A DNA stretch of 64,000 bases, from NCBI GenBank assembly GCA_024636215.1, contig JAGXHL010000033.1:34969-98968 (forward strand), written 5' to 3'. The position numbers and the translations under genes are program-made. Source of the DNA: Deltaproteobacteria bacterium (GTDB lineage Bacteria; Desulfobacterota; Desulfuromonadia; Desulfuromonadales; BM103). This document shows positions 7,614 to 17,368 of this stretch, in pieces. The first letter of the stretch is position 1; each line of letters opens with the position of its first letter. The notes beneath the pieces are model-generated. The model searched no databases and was not told the origin of the DNA. It saw nothing but the letters and a program-made list of their open reading frames with translations.

Positions 7614-8564
7614 ACTTCGCGTCGTCACACGTCGGTCGACCAGATAGTTGCTGCCGGGCAGGCTCTTCACATAATCCTTGACCTCCGTTGCAACCTTGGC
7701 AATTTCTACCGGAGAGTTAAAAGATCGCTTGACGTCTGAGACGACCGCAATCGAAATCGACATGGTTGGAAAACGCCGCTTGACCCCGTAACGATCCGTC
7801 CCTTCAATAAAACCTTTCTTCAGGTCGTTGGCGTCATAATAATCAGGAATCAAGCGGTCGAATTCGCTGATAATCGCCTGACAAACCTGCTCGACAATAT
7901 CGGGAGAGGTGATCAGCACGAAATCATCACCACCGATGTGCCCGACAAAATCCTGCTTTTCCGCGTATTGATCTTTGGCCCGATAGAGGACCTCGCCAGT
8001 CATCTTGATCAGATCGCTGCCTTTGGCGTAGCCATATCTGTCGTTATAGGCCTTGAAGTCGTCGAGATCGATGTAACAAAGGGCAAATTTCTCACCCTGT
8101 TCCATTTTGCCCTGCAAGACCTGTTCAATGGCAAGATTGCCCGGCAAACGCGTTAAGGGACTGGCGTCAAGATAGCGTTGCTGGCTATCCTTGATCTTCA
8201 GCATCATCTCCTGAATTTCACGGTCGAGACCATCACTGACATTCAGGAATTCGCTGGGTGACATTTCATCCAGCACCACATCACCAAGATATCTGGTGGC
8301 CTGACGAAGACGGTCCATAATGGCAGACGCCTGGTGAACGGCAAAAGCCATGGCAACCAGGCTGCTCAAAAGGCCGAAAACACCGAGCCCCATCACAACT
8401 CCCTGACGATTATGAATCATTGCAACGACAGCAGGGTCACTCGTTGCAGTGATTTGAACGGCGACCTGCTGCATAGAAGCCAAGGCAACCAGGCAGGCAC
8501 TCGTCAAGAAAACCGCGCAGACCAGGAAACTGGCCAGAATGTAACGAATAAGGGTTAGGTGCAT
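7605..8564 (-). CDS. Membrane-anchored GGDEF domain protein, candidate cyclic (di)nucleotide synthase
   Basis: A 319-residue protein with transmembrane helices at about 8-30 and 56-78, a short coiled linker, and a GGDEF domain from about 130. The active-site loop is GGDDF (211-215). The nucleotide-binding stretch FKAYND at 170-175 supplies N174. Nine residues later, where diguanylate cyclases such as PleD have guanine-binding Asp344, this protein has S183 (YAKGSD). A Ser at that position is the reported hallmark of hybrid promiscuous (Hypr) GGDEF enzymes of Geobacter that make 3',3'-cGAMP. Product is therefore uncertain between c-di-GMP and cGAMP, and GGDDF leaves some doubt about activity. 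The start ATG at 8564 has AGGA 5 nt upstream. The gene's stop codon lies inside a heptamer array. Confidence 0.85.
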   Translation of the reverse strand: MHLTLIRYILASFLVCAVFLTSACLVALASMQQVAVQITATSDPAVVAMIHNRQGVVMGLGVFGLLSSLVAMAFAVHQASAIMDRLRQATRYLGDVVLDEMSPSEFLNVSDGLDREIQEMMLKIKDSQQRYLDASPLTRLPGNLAIEQVLQGKMEQGEKFALCYIDLDDFKAYNDRYGYAKGSDLIKMTGEVLYRAKDQYAEKQDFVGHIGGDDFVLITSPDIVEQVCQAIISEFDRLIPDYYDANDLKKGFIEGTDRYGVKRRFPTMSISIAVVSDVKRSFNSPVEIAKVATEVKDYVKSLPGSNYLVDRRVTTRSEV

Positions 8565-8596
8565 ATCAGTCCTGATTTAGCGCCAGAACACTATGG

Positions 8597-8911
8597 TTAG
8601 GGTGTGTCCTGTTCAGAGACTTCTTCGTTGAACCAGCGATCAAACCAGGTCCGATGATCTTTTTCGGAGAGCATTTTCAAGTCATTAGGACCGAGCCAGA
8701 CCCCCCCGCAGCTCATGCATTTGTCCATGGGCACGCCTCGGAACTCTATGGCCTCGATAGGATCTCCGCATTTCGGACAACGGCCGAGACAGTATTCGTG
8801 AATCAGTTTTTCCCGGGTTTCGGCCTTCATTTTCTCAATCAGGACTTTTTCCAGGTCATGAAAATATTTGTTCTCCAGGGCTTTTTTGCGCTCTTCCCAT
8901 GCATCAGTCAT
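8597..8911 (-). CDS. TFIIB-type zinc ribbon protein
   Basis: A 104-residue protein. The N-terminal half is a charged helix and the C-terminal half contains CPKCGD, then MDKCMSCGGVWLGPNDL, the zf-TFIIB signature (PF13453), with four cysteines binding one zinc. A GGAGG ribosome site sits 6 nt before the ATG. It lies between the Cas6-like gene (43 bp upstream) and the GGDEF gene (32 bp downstream), all on the minus strand, so the three may be co-transcribed. Function of the family is unknown. Confidence 0.8.
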   Translation of the reverse strand: MTDAWEERKKALENKYFHDLEKVLIEKMKAETREKLIHEYCLGRCPKCGDPIEAIEFRGVPMDKCMSCGGVWLGPNDLKMLSEKDHRTWFDRWFNEEVSEQDTP

Positions 8912-8954
8912 CGTGGCACCTCCAAGAATTTAGTTTTTGTGATTATAACCGATC

Positions 8955-9914
8955 TCATCCATTAACTTCAAATTGTCCAGCGCCATAGGTCGCGCCCTTA
9001 CCTATCCCAAACAAAGAGGCTGCGGCAAACACCCAGTAAAGATCCTGCATGGCCTCCCCGACAACGGTCATCTCGCCAACAAAACCACCGATCGCCAACC
9101 CCCGGCGGCCGGGAAGAGCGCGCCAGTCAGACCAGGACACGCTGGTCGCAACGGTCTCTAGCTTCTCCAACCGCTCAAAGAGAGCAGCAGGGTCATCAAC
9201 AACTTCGAGGCGGCAGTGAGCATGCAGCATCGAGGTCACTCTTCGCAGCATGAAGGGGAAAATCTTTTGCAGCCGCGGTTTTCTTAAAGGCTTGCCGTCA
9301 ATCAGGAGTCGGGTCGGGGTTTTAAACCTTAAACGAACCTGATTCAAAACAGGCTCCTGAGACAGCAGCCATGACAACGGCTGAACAGAGCAGGCCAGAG
9401 AGTCAAGTCGCTGATTCTGGCGCCACACCAGACAATGTGAGTGGTCTGGTTCCTGGCTGTAGAGTTCGACAACCTCAAAGCGTCCATCGCCTGCTGCGAG
9501 GCCAAGCTTGCCAATATGAATCAGGCTGCGTAGAAATTCGTGTATTAACGGTATACTTGTGCCGATAAACAGCACGTCAAGAGCGAGTCGCTCGCCAATA
9601 GAGAAGAGCTCTTTCTGCATGACCGGCATGCTGATAACAAAGCCCGGTGCCGGCTTTTGAAATTTGCGCAGAGCGACCGGGTCCGAACTTGGAGATGGCT
9701 GAAAAAGGTCCCGCCACGGCTTCGCGGCGCGCGTATCAGGGGCTTCGAAAAGTTGTCTTCCTGCCGTGCGCAGAAGCCGTCCAAGACCGAGAAAATCAGT
9801 CGGTTGCAAGGCACATGGGGACTGCATTTCCAGAACGAAGCGTAGTTTGACAATATCGACATCAACCAATTGGTCGGGCCATTCCGCTGTAAAAAAATCA
9901 TTCTCAGAGGTCAT
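8955..9914 (-). CDS. Solitary Cas6-like RAMP protein (PF10040-type)
   Basis: A 319-residue protein that I recognise from the CRISPR pre-crRNA endoribonuclease Cas6 family common in Geobacter relatives. The central part reads VRLRFKTPTRLLIDGKPLR, followed by a long helical stretch with LRRVTSMLHAHC. Later comes IGGFVGEMTVVGE, and the end is LFGIGKGATYGAGQFEV, the RAMP glycine-rich loop. The histidine in HAHC is a candidate catalytic residue by position only. No CRISPR array and no other cas gene is visible in this 64-kb window. It could process crRNAs from a distant locus or have been recruited to another RNA. It is divergent from tgt. Confidence 0.7.
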   Translation of the reverse strand: MTSENDFFTAEWPDQLVDVDIVKLRFVLEMQSPCALQPTDFLGLGRLLRTAGRQLFEAPDTRAAKPWRDLFQPSPSSDPVALRKFQKPAPGFVISMPVMQKELFSIGERLALDVLFIGTSIPLIHEFLRSLIHIGKLGLAAGDGRFEVVELYSQEPDHSHCLVWRQNQRLDSLACSVQPLSWLLSQEPVLNQVRLRFKTPTRLLIDGKPLRKPRLQKIFPFMLRRVTSMLHAHCRLEVVDDPAALFERLEKLETVATSVSWSDWRALPGRRGLAIGGFVGEMTVVGEAMQDLYWVFAAASLFGIGKGATYGAGQFEVNG

Positions 9915-10052
9915 TTCAGGTTATTGTAGTCCTTGTACAATTCTGTTAAAGTCCGCGCAAACGTTGATCACACTCCATCGGCGTCGTCTGCAACATGCCT
10001 GAAACACGTTTTGACATCTTGCAACGTCTGCGCCAGAAAAGCCAAATATATC

Positions 10053-11177
10053 ATGTTGCAATTTGAACTGCTTGCCAAAGACAAGGGAACCCGCGCCCGC
10101 CGTGGTCGCGTCACGACACCACACGGCACAATCGAAACACCGATCTTCATGCCTGTCGGCACGCATGGCGCTCTCAAGGCGATGACCCCGGCTCAGGTCG
10201 AAGAGACCGGCGCTCAGATCATCCTCTCCAACACTTACCATCTGCACCTTAAACCCGGCGAAGCCCTGGTTGAGAAAGCCGGTGGCCTGCATAAATTCAT
10301 GCACTGGCCCAAGCCGATCCTTACCGACAGCGGCGGCTTCCAGGTCTTCTCTCTGCCCCAAAAAGAGATCACCGAGAGCGGGGTCTTTTTTAAGCATGAG
10401 ATCAACGGCGATCGCATCTTCCTCGGGCCCAAAGAAGCGACCGGCATCCAGAACCGTCTTGGCGCCGACATCATCATGGCCTTCGACGAGTGCATCCCCT
10501 ACCCGGCCACTCATGACTATGCGCGCAAATCAATTCGTAAGACACTGAGCTGGGCAGAGCAATGCCTTAAGGCACACAGTCGAGAGGACCAGGCCCTGTT
10601 CGGCATCGTCCAGGGCAGCATTTATGATGATCTGCGTCGCGATTGTGCCCTGGCCCTGAAAGAGATGAACTTCCCGGGCTATGCCGTCGGTGGTGTCAGC
10701 GTTGGTGAGGGACTGGAGTTACTGAAAAAAGTGGTCGACTACACGGAGCCTTTCCTGCCGGAAGATAAACCGCGATATCTGATGGGAGTCGGCTTGCCGG
10801 AGGATATCCTGGAAAGTATCGAGCGCGGCATGGACATGTTCGACTGCGTCATTCCGACCCGCTACGCGCGCAGCGCCACCCTCTTCACCCGGCGTGGCAA
10901 GATCCGCCTGACCAACCGGCGCTACCGCAGAGACTTCTTCCCGGTCGATGCGTCCTGCACTTGCTACTGCTGCAGCAATTTCACCAGGGCCTATCTGCAC
11001 CATCTTTTCAATGCTAACGAAGTTCTTTCGGCCACCCTGTCAGCCATCCACAACGTCCGTTTTTACCTCGACATGGTGGCAGCCGCACGAGAGGCCATTG
11101 AAGCAAATCATTACGCTGACTTCAAAGCAGAATTTCTCGGCGAGTATTTAAGGGATGACGGCAAACCGGGCCATTGA
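10053..11177 (+). CDS. tgt: Queuine tRNA-ribosyltransferase (bacterial TGT)
   Basis: A 374-residue enzyme. The frame is open upstream to 9933, but the family starts at MLQFELLAKDKG, so I place the ATG at 10053. The catalytic/substrate-binding Asp is in ILTDSGGFQVFSLPQ (D92), the product-recognition loop is GGVSVGEG, and the zinc site is CTCYCCSNFTRAYLHH near the C-terminus. It exchanges guanine 34 of GUN-anticodon tRNAs for preQ1, the committed tRNA step of queuosine synthesis. Its end overlaps the possible longer start of the next gene, so the two may form an operon. Confidence 0.96.
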   Translation: MLQFELLAKDKGTRARRGRVTTPHGTIETPIFMPVGTHGALKAMTPAQVEETGAQIILSNTYHLHLKPGEALVEKAGGLHKFMHWPKPILTDSGGFQVFSLPQKEITESGVFFKHEINGDRIFLGPKEATGIQNRLGADIIMAFDECIPYPATHDYARKSIRKTLSWAEQCLKAHSREDQALFGIVQGSIYDDLRRDCALALKEMNFPGYAVGGVSVGEGLELLKKVVDYTEPFLPEDKPRYLMGVGLPEDILESIERGMDMFDCVIPTRYARSATLFTRRGKIRLTNRRYRRDFFPVDASCTCYCCSNFTRAYLHHLFNANEVLSATLSAIHNVRFYLDMVAAAREAIEANHYADFKAEFLGEYLRDDGKPGH

Positions 11178-11208
11178 CCCCGATGCCTCCGGTCAGCATA
11201 ATAAGACT

Positions 11209-12006
11209 ATGGCTGACGTCTCGCGCAAACCGACCATCGACATCGAACTGGCCAGACGCCTGCACAGGGCGCTCACGGCATCAGCGGATAAACTGTACCA
11301 GGTTCTGACCGATCCGGAGATGCAGGTTCTGCGTGCGACCTTCAAGAATCCGCACCTCAACGAAGACCACCTGCGGACTTTGCTCAAGCGCCGCGACCTC
11401 ACGGAAGAGCTACTCAGGGCGGTCTATCAGCTCGGTATAACAAAAAGCAGTCATCGGCTGCAGGTTGCCCTGGTCAAGAACCCTGGCACACCGGGACCGG
11501 TGGCTCTGGCACTGCTGCCCTACCTGCATCTTTTCGAACTGGTTGACCTCTGCATGATTCCCGGCGTTACACCGGACCAGAAGTTTGGTGCCGAACGCGC
11601 CATCCTGCAACGCCTGCCGACGACCGAGCTGGGCAACAAGATGACGCTGGCGCGACGGGCTACTGCAACGGTTGTCGGGGCGCTCCTCAAGGAAGGCAAC
11701 GCTCGCCTCGTTGAAATCTGCCTGAGCAGCCCACGCCTGCGTGAAGTCGCCATTCTGCAGTTCATCAACAGCGCCGCAGCGTCTGCCGAGACGATCTCCA
11801 TGGTGGCAAGACATGCGAAATGGAAGTCACGCCCGAACCTGAGGCTGGCTATCCTCAAGAGCAGCAAAACTCCGCCGATATGGTTCACGCTCTATCTGCC
11901 TCAGCTGCGTACGCCTGATGTGCGCAACCTGCTTTCATCACGTCGCCTCGGTCCTGCGCAAAAAGCGCTCGTCCAGCAGGAGCTCAAAAAACGTGGCGGA
12001 GGCTGA
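11209..12006 (+). CDS. Helical-repeat protein of unknown function downstream of tgt
   Basis: Not recognised by name. Two starts are possible: ATG at 11155, overlapping tgt with no spacer to its purine box, or ATG at 11209 (MADVSRKPTID), which I prefer, giving 265 residues. The protein is almost entirely helical, with a recurring pattern in which a proline-bearing turn (KNPHLNEDHL, KNPGTPGPVAL, SSKTPPIWFT) precedes helices of about 15 residues. This resembles leucine-rich-variant or HEAT-like repeats. It has no signal peptide or membrane segment. Placement behind tgt suggests co-transcription but gives no functional clue. Confidence 0.7.
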   Translation: MADVSRKPTIDIELARRLHRALTASADKLYQVLTDPEMQVLRATFKNPHLNEDHLRTLLKRRDLTEELLRAVYQLGITKSSHRLQVALVKNPGTPGPVALALLPYLHLFELVDLCMIPGVTPDQKFGAERAILQRLPTTELGNKMTLARRATATVVGALLKEGNARLVEICLSSPRLREVAILQFINSAAASAETISMVARHAKWKSRPNLRLAILKSSKTPPIWFTLYLPQLRTPDVRNLLSSRRLGPAQKALVQQELKKRGGG

Positions 12007-12253
12007 AAAACCAGTAAAGCGTTTAACGCGAAGACCCAGAGTTGAAACCAGGGATAGGCTTTCTTAAAGACCATAAGCTTTTATTTTGTTCCTTGCGGCT
12101 TTGTGGCTTTGAGTGAGACGGCTTGATCTTTAAAAACACCTCTCCCCCGTTCGCTGCGCTCACTCAAGACGCCAGGGCGCCAAGAAGTGCACCCTCTTGG
12201 AGACTTTACGGCTTTGCGCCCTTTAATGGTTTTCAAGAGTCGGTAAATTTCGT
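12007..12253. repeat. Intergenic repeat region (gcaaag/ctttgcg type)
   Basis: Between the helical-repeat gene and ridA no gene is visible. The sequence holds facing halves of a familiar dispersed motif: tttaacgcgaagaccc at about 12020 and ccttgcggctttgtggcttt at 12091-12110 in the opposite sense. It also contains the palindromic caagacgcc/ggcgccaag at 12166-12184 and another ctttacggctttgcg at 12204-12218. It looks like mobile or degraded intergenic repeat DNA. Confidence 0.45.
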
Positions 12254-12628
12254 TCAGGCGGCTATCCACTCGATCTCGATTGCAGCCCCTTTCGGCAAAG
12301 CGGCAACCTGAACACAGGCCCTGGCTGGTGGGATATCCCCAAAAAACTCGCCGTAGATGTCGTTAACCGCTGCAAAGTCGGCAAGGTCGGTGAGATAGAT
12401 GGTTGTTTTGACAACATCATCAAAACTCCGCCCCGACGCTTTTAACATCGCAGCCATGTTTGCCATCACCCGGCGGGTTTGCGCAGCAATACCGCCTTCG
12501 ACAAGGACCCCTGTCAGCGGGTCAAGAGGGATCTGCCCGGAGTAAAAAATCAAATCTCCGGCCTGAACCGCCTGCGAATAGGGACCGATCGCAGCCGGTG
12601 CCGCAGTAGTCTGTATCTGCCTTTTCAA
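12254..12628 (-). CDS. ridA: RidA-family enamine/imine deaminase
   Basis: A 124-residue Rid/YjgF family protein. It contains AIGPYSQAVQAGDLIFYSGQ near the start, and PPARACVQVAALPKGAAIEI near the end. The Arg of ARACV is the catalytic guanidino residue that binds the substrate carboxylate in active RidA proteins. RidA trimers hydrolyse reactive enamines/imines released by PLP enzymes such as threonine dehydratase. The gene follows rel by 28 bp on the same strand, an order common in this bacterial group. Confidence 0.93.
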   Translation of the reverse strand: MKRQIQTTAAPAAIGPYSQAVQAGDLIFYSGQIPLDPLTGVLVEGGIAAQTRRVMANMAAMLKASGRSFDDVVKTTIYLTDLADFAAVNDIYGEFFGDIPPARACVQVAALPKGAAIEIEWIAA

Positions 12629-12656
12629 TATAAGTTCCTCCCTGGCTGGAAGCAGT

Positions 12657-14813
<2,157 letters not shown>

Positions 14814-14930
14814 AACCGACGTCCAGACCGTTGGCATCGGCCAACAAAAGGGATGCCGACCATGACTGGCCGGCATCTTTGGGGTTGCAGGGATTTCAGG
14901 TCAAGGACCATGAACTGCAAGCGATCAGGG

Positions 14931-15134
14931 TTACTTGGGAGTCGGGATTTCGAACTCAACCTTGCCGGCGGCAATTTCCCTGAGGGCCAGAACGACCTTG
15001 CGATTGTTCGACTTGTTCTCGATCAGCGGCTCTGCACCCTTGTAGAGCTGCTTGGTCCGCTTGGTGGCGACCATGGTCAAGAGAAAACGATTAGGGACGG
15101 CTTTCAGGCAATCTTCTACGGTAATACGTGCCAT
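14931..15134 (-). CDS. rpoZ: RNA polymerase omega subunit
   Basis: A 67-residue protein starting [19 protein letters not shown] and containing [12 protein letters not shown], the conserved omega core. The frame stays open upstream, but the ATG at 15134 is the family start. Omega stabilises the beta-prime subunit and, in proteobacteria, forms part of a ppGpp site on RNA polymerase, consistent with its position next to rel and gmk. Confidence 0.95.
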   Translation of the reverse strand: MARITVEDCLKAVPNRFLLTMVATKRTKQLYKGAEPLIENKSNNRKVVLALREIAAGKVEFEIPTPK

Positions 15135-15170
15135 GGGATGGGTGACTCCTGTTTGTTGTTTGAATAACTT

Positions 15171-15211
15171 TTGAATCGTTGATCGTTGATCGTTGATCGT
15201 GAATCGTTGAA
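15171..15211. repeat. Heptanucleotide array (gatcgtt) between rpoZ and gmk
   Basis: Units ttgaatcg, ttgatcg, ttgatcg, ttgatcg, tgaatcg keep a 7-nt step. A degenerate facing piece, aatcaacggttcaac, lies at 15234-15248, so this may be the remnant of a facing pair like those at 15.9-16.4 kb and 62.1 kb. Confidence 0.75.
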
Positions 15212-15276
15212 GCGGCGAAACATGCGCAGCACAAATCAACGGTTCAACAGCGTGCAATGATATACGCCTATCGGTT

Positions 15277-15966
15277 CTATTTCAAGCCGAATTCTTCAGG
15301 GAGGGTATGGATGACGCGCTCTGTGCGTGCCGTTTCGGCAATCATGATCGCCCGGACCTTGTCCACGGCCTGCTCCAGGATATCGTTGACCACGACATAA
15401 TCAAATTTGACGGACTCGGCAATTTCCCCTCTGGCGTTTGCCATGCGCCGTGCAATGGTCTCTTCATCGTCGGTATTGCGCGACTCCAGGCGACTGAGCA
15501 ATTCTTCCATGTTGGGCGGCAGGATAAACAGAAAAACACCGGCCAGGCCGCTGTTGCGGAGCTGATCGGCGCCCTGGAAGTCAATATCCAGCAAAACATC
15601 GGCGCCTGCCTCGCTGGCAGCGGTCAGGGTCTTGCGTGCCGTTCCGTAACAGTTACCATGCACCTTAGCCCATTCAGCAAACTCGCCGGCGTCAACCATG
15701 GTCTGAAAGGTCTCTTGCGAGACAAAATGGTAATCGCGACCCTCCTGCTCACCGGGTCGCATCGCCCGGGTCGTATAGGAAATCGACGGGAGAAGATTCG
15801 GGAACAGGGTCAGGATCGCCTGACAGATCGAGGTTTTGCCGGCACCAGACGGTGCTGAAATCACGAAAAGCAGGCCTTTTCGTGATTTGGGGGCTGGGCT
15901 AGAGGCAGCCTCTGGGGGCTGGGGTCTGGGGGCTGGGGGCTGGGGACTGGGGGCTGGTTTATTCAT
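15277..15966 (-). CDS. gmk: Guanylate kinase with repeat-derived N-terminal extension
   Basis: Guanylate kinase converts GMP to GDP using ATP. The P-loop is [10 protein letters not shown] at about residues 37-46, followed by [20 protein letters not shown] (GMP binding) and ending in the usual C-terminal helix with VIHTLPEEF. The family normally begins a few residues before the [10 protein letters not shown] strand. Here about 29 extra residues ([20 protein letters not shown] and on) are encoded by the heptamer array at 15887-15958. The ATG at 15966 has AAGGT 7 nt upstream and overlaps the stop of the four-helix-bundle gene as TAATG, so the extension is probably translated. No internal ATG exists before the P-loop. 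Confidence 0.95.
   Translation of the reverse strand: MNKPAPSPQPPAPRPQPPEAASSPAPKSRKGLLFVISAPSGAGKTSICQAILTLFPNLLPSISYTTRAMRPGEQEGRDYHFVSQETFQTMVDAGEFAEWAKVHGNCYGTARKTLTAASEAGADVLLDIDFQGADQLRNSGLAGVFLFILPPNMEELLSRLESRNTDDEETIARRMANARGEIAESVKFDYVVVNDILEQAVDKVRAIMIAETARTERVIHTLPEEFGLK
15859..15887. repeat. Perfect 29-nt palindrome at the gmk / heptamer-array junction
   Basis: Arms aatcacgaaaag (15859-15870) and cttttcgtgatt (15876-15887) are exact reverse complements around a 5-nt loop. One arm is conserved gmk coding sequence (the strand LFVI), and the other lies on the array side. Confidence 0.85.
15887..15958. repeat. Left heptamer array of element 1 (ggggctg), inside gmk
   Basis: About ten 7-nt units, including ggggctg, gggtctg, ggggctg, ggggctg, gggactg and ggggctg. 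All are within the gmk reading frame and produce a Pro-rich heptad-like extension. A short 13-nt palindrome (agaggc a gcctct) lies at 15901-15913. Confidence 0.9.
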
Positions 15967-16328
15967 TAACTTACCTTGCTGTTTAGTGACTTTTGTAGGC
16001 TCCTGATTCTTTTGCCCAGCAAATTAGTCTGCCCGAGGATATTCTCCGTCTGGTCGAGGGCAAGATATTTCAGCTTGCTTGCAATAGTCAGGTGTGTTTC
16101 CAATTCAGCCAACGACCCCAGTGAGATCGATATATAATGTAAAAACTCCTTGCGCGAAGAGCGCGCATGACCCTCGGCAATATTGGCCGGGATAGAAACC
16201 GCCGCTCTTTTCATTTGATCACTCAGCGCATATTTTTCTTCACCAGGGAAATTTCTGGACAGCGCATAAACATTAGTGACCAGATCAATCCCTTCTTGCC
16301 ATACCAACAGATCACGATAACACTTCAT
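15966..16328 (-). CDS. Four-helix-bundle protein, 23S-rRNA IVS / S23 family (copy 1)
   Basis: A 120-residue all-helical protein. The family hallmarks are LLVWQEGIDLVTNVYALSRN at the start, ALSDQMKRAAVSIPANIAEG in helix two, and KEFLHYISISLGSLAELETH in helix three. Members were first found inside intervening sequences of 23S rRNA and share the pentameric bundle fold with the accessory Avd protein of diversity-generating retroelements; molecular function is unknown. The stop codon overlaps the gmk start (TAATG). Facing heptamer arrays flank the gene on both sides. A paralogue with the same arrangement is at 38259. Confidence 0.9.
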   Translation of the reverse strand: MKCYRDLLVWQEGIDLVTNVYALSRNFPGEEKYALSDQMKRAAVSIPANIAEGHARSSRKEFLHYISISLGSLAELETHLTIASKLKYLALDQTENILGQTNLLGKRIRSLQKSLNSKVS

Positions 16329-16360
16329 ATCCCCTCCATTACATTAAATAGTTAATAGTT

Positions 16361-16448
16361 CCAGCCTCCAGCCCCCAGCCTCCGCTTTTCACCAGCCCCC
16401 AGCAACCGCCCTTCACCAGCCCCCAGCCCCCGCTCTTCACCAGCCCCT
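16361..16448. repeat. Right heptamer array of element 1 (ccagccc)
   Basis: Units ccagcct, ccagccc, ccagcct, then three longer periods built from ccgcttttca / ccagccc. It is in the opposite orientation to the array at 15887-15958. Confidence 0.85.
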
Positions 16449-16483
16449 AACATCGAATAGCATTTGCAATGCTATTCGATGTT
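16449..16483. repeat. Perfect 35-nt palindrome at the yicC stop / heptamer-array junction
   Basis: Arms aacatcgaatagcat (16449-16463) and atgctattcgatgtt (16469-16483) are exact reverse complements around a 5-nt loop. One arm contains the yicC C-terminus (codons for NIE) and its TAG stop. There is no T-tract on the yicC transcript side, so an intrinsic terminator is unlikely. Confidence 0.85.
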
Positions 16484-17350
16484 CTGCACCTGCTCACGAA
16501 TCTTTTCGAGTTCGGACTTCATCCCTACGACCGAATTGGTCAACTCGGCATCATTCGATTTTGAGCCCATGGTGTTGACTTCGCGATTCAATTCCTGAAC
16601 CAGGAAATCCATGCGACGCCCAACCGGTTCATTATCGTCATAGAGCGCACGGAATTGGACCAGATGACTCTTGAAACGAGCGATCTCTTCACTGATATCA
16701 CAGCGGTCGGTAAAGACCGCAATCTCCTGGGCAACCCGCTGCGGATCCCATTCAAGACCCTGCTGCAAACGAGTCAGACGTTCGGTCAACTTGTCCTGCC
16801 ACTCAAGCGGCACCTGTGGTGCTCTTTCAGCCACTTTCACCAGTAGCGCTTCGGCTGATTGCAAGAGGGCCTCCAGATCCAGTCGGGTCTCTTCCCCTTC
16901 GGCCCGCCGCATAGCCAGAAGTTGCTCCAGACCTCTCTCCAGGGCATCAAAGAGGCACTTTTGCATGACCTTTTCATCAAGTTCTGCCTCTTTAACCTGA
17001 ATCACATCCTTCTGGCTGGCAATATATTCTGCCGTAGTTTCCCCAGCCAGACCAAGCTCTTTGCGCATAACGGTCAGAATCTTCTGATAAGCCACCGCCA
17101 GTTCAACATTAAGCTGCGGTGCCGCCAGACTGTCCCCGGTCAATTCGTAATTGACATAAACATCGATCTTGCCGCGCTTCAAAGCCTGAGCCAGGCGCTT
17201 GCGCAGGCTATTCTCCAAAGCCAGCACACTGCGCGGCATTTTGGCCGAGATGTCCGCGTAGCGATGATTGACTGTTTTAAGTTCGACTGTGACCGTAAGA
17301 CCATCACAAACGGACTCGCCCTTGCCGTAACCTGTCATGCTATTCAGCAA
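16472..17350 (-). CDS. yicC: YicC family endoribonuclease
   Basis: A 292-residue protein starting MLNSMTGYGKGE, with LKTVNHRYADISAKMPR, the family opening, and a C-terminal DUF1732 part with RRMDFLVQELNREVNTMGSK and EKIREQVQNIE. Length and both ends match the family. YicC proteins are ring-shaped manganese-dependent endoribonucleases acting on RNA hairpins. The stop codon lies within a perfect palindrome created at the border of the four-helix-bundle insertion. It starts the yicC-gmk-rpoZ-rel-ridA gene row. Confidence 0.95.
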   Translation of the reverse strand: MLNSMTGYGKGESVCDGLTVTVELKTVNHRYADISAKMPRSVLALENSLRKRLAQALKRGKIDVYVNYELTGDSLAAPQLNVELAVAYQKILTVMRKELGLAGETTAEYIASQKDVIQVKEAELDEKVMQKCLFDALERGLEQLLAMRRAEGEETRLDLEALLQSAEALLVKVAERAPQVPLEWQDKLTERLTRLQQGLEWDPQRVAQEIAVFTDRCDISEEIARFKSHLVQFRALYDDNEPVGRRMDFLVQELNREVNTMGSKSNDAELTNSVVGMKSELEKIREQVQNIE

Positions 17351-17368
17351 AATATTTCCTCCATGAGT

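Larger units (their letters stand above)
15859..16483 (-). mobile_element. Candidate heptamer-flanked four-helix-bundle element 1 (between yicC and gmk)
   Basis: The unit consists of palindrome, G-rich heptamer array, four-helix-bundle gene, C-rich heptamer array, palindrome. The inner 20 nt of the two arrays are complementary at 18 positions: ggctggggactgggggctgg at the left, and ggctgggggctggaggctgg for the reverse complement of the right. Related bacteria commonly have yicC close to gmk, so the unit looks inserted into an existing operon in the sense orientation. Mobility is inferred from structure; no transposase or integrase is present. Confidence 0.6.

Noticed and set aside
15966..16328. 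23S rRNA intervening sequence inside an rRNA gene
   Set aside because: The protein is of the IVS family, but the flanks are yicC and gmk, not 23S rRNA.
16449..16483. Rho-independent terminator of yicC
   Set aside because: The hairpin is perfect but includes the last codons of yicC and is not followed by a T-run on the transcript; a border palindrome explains it better.
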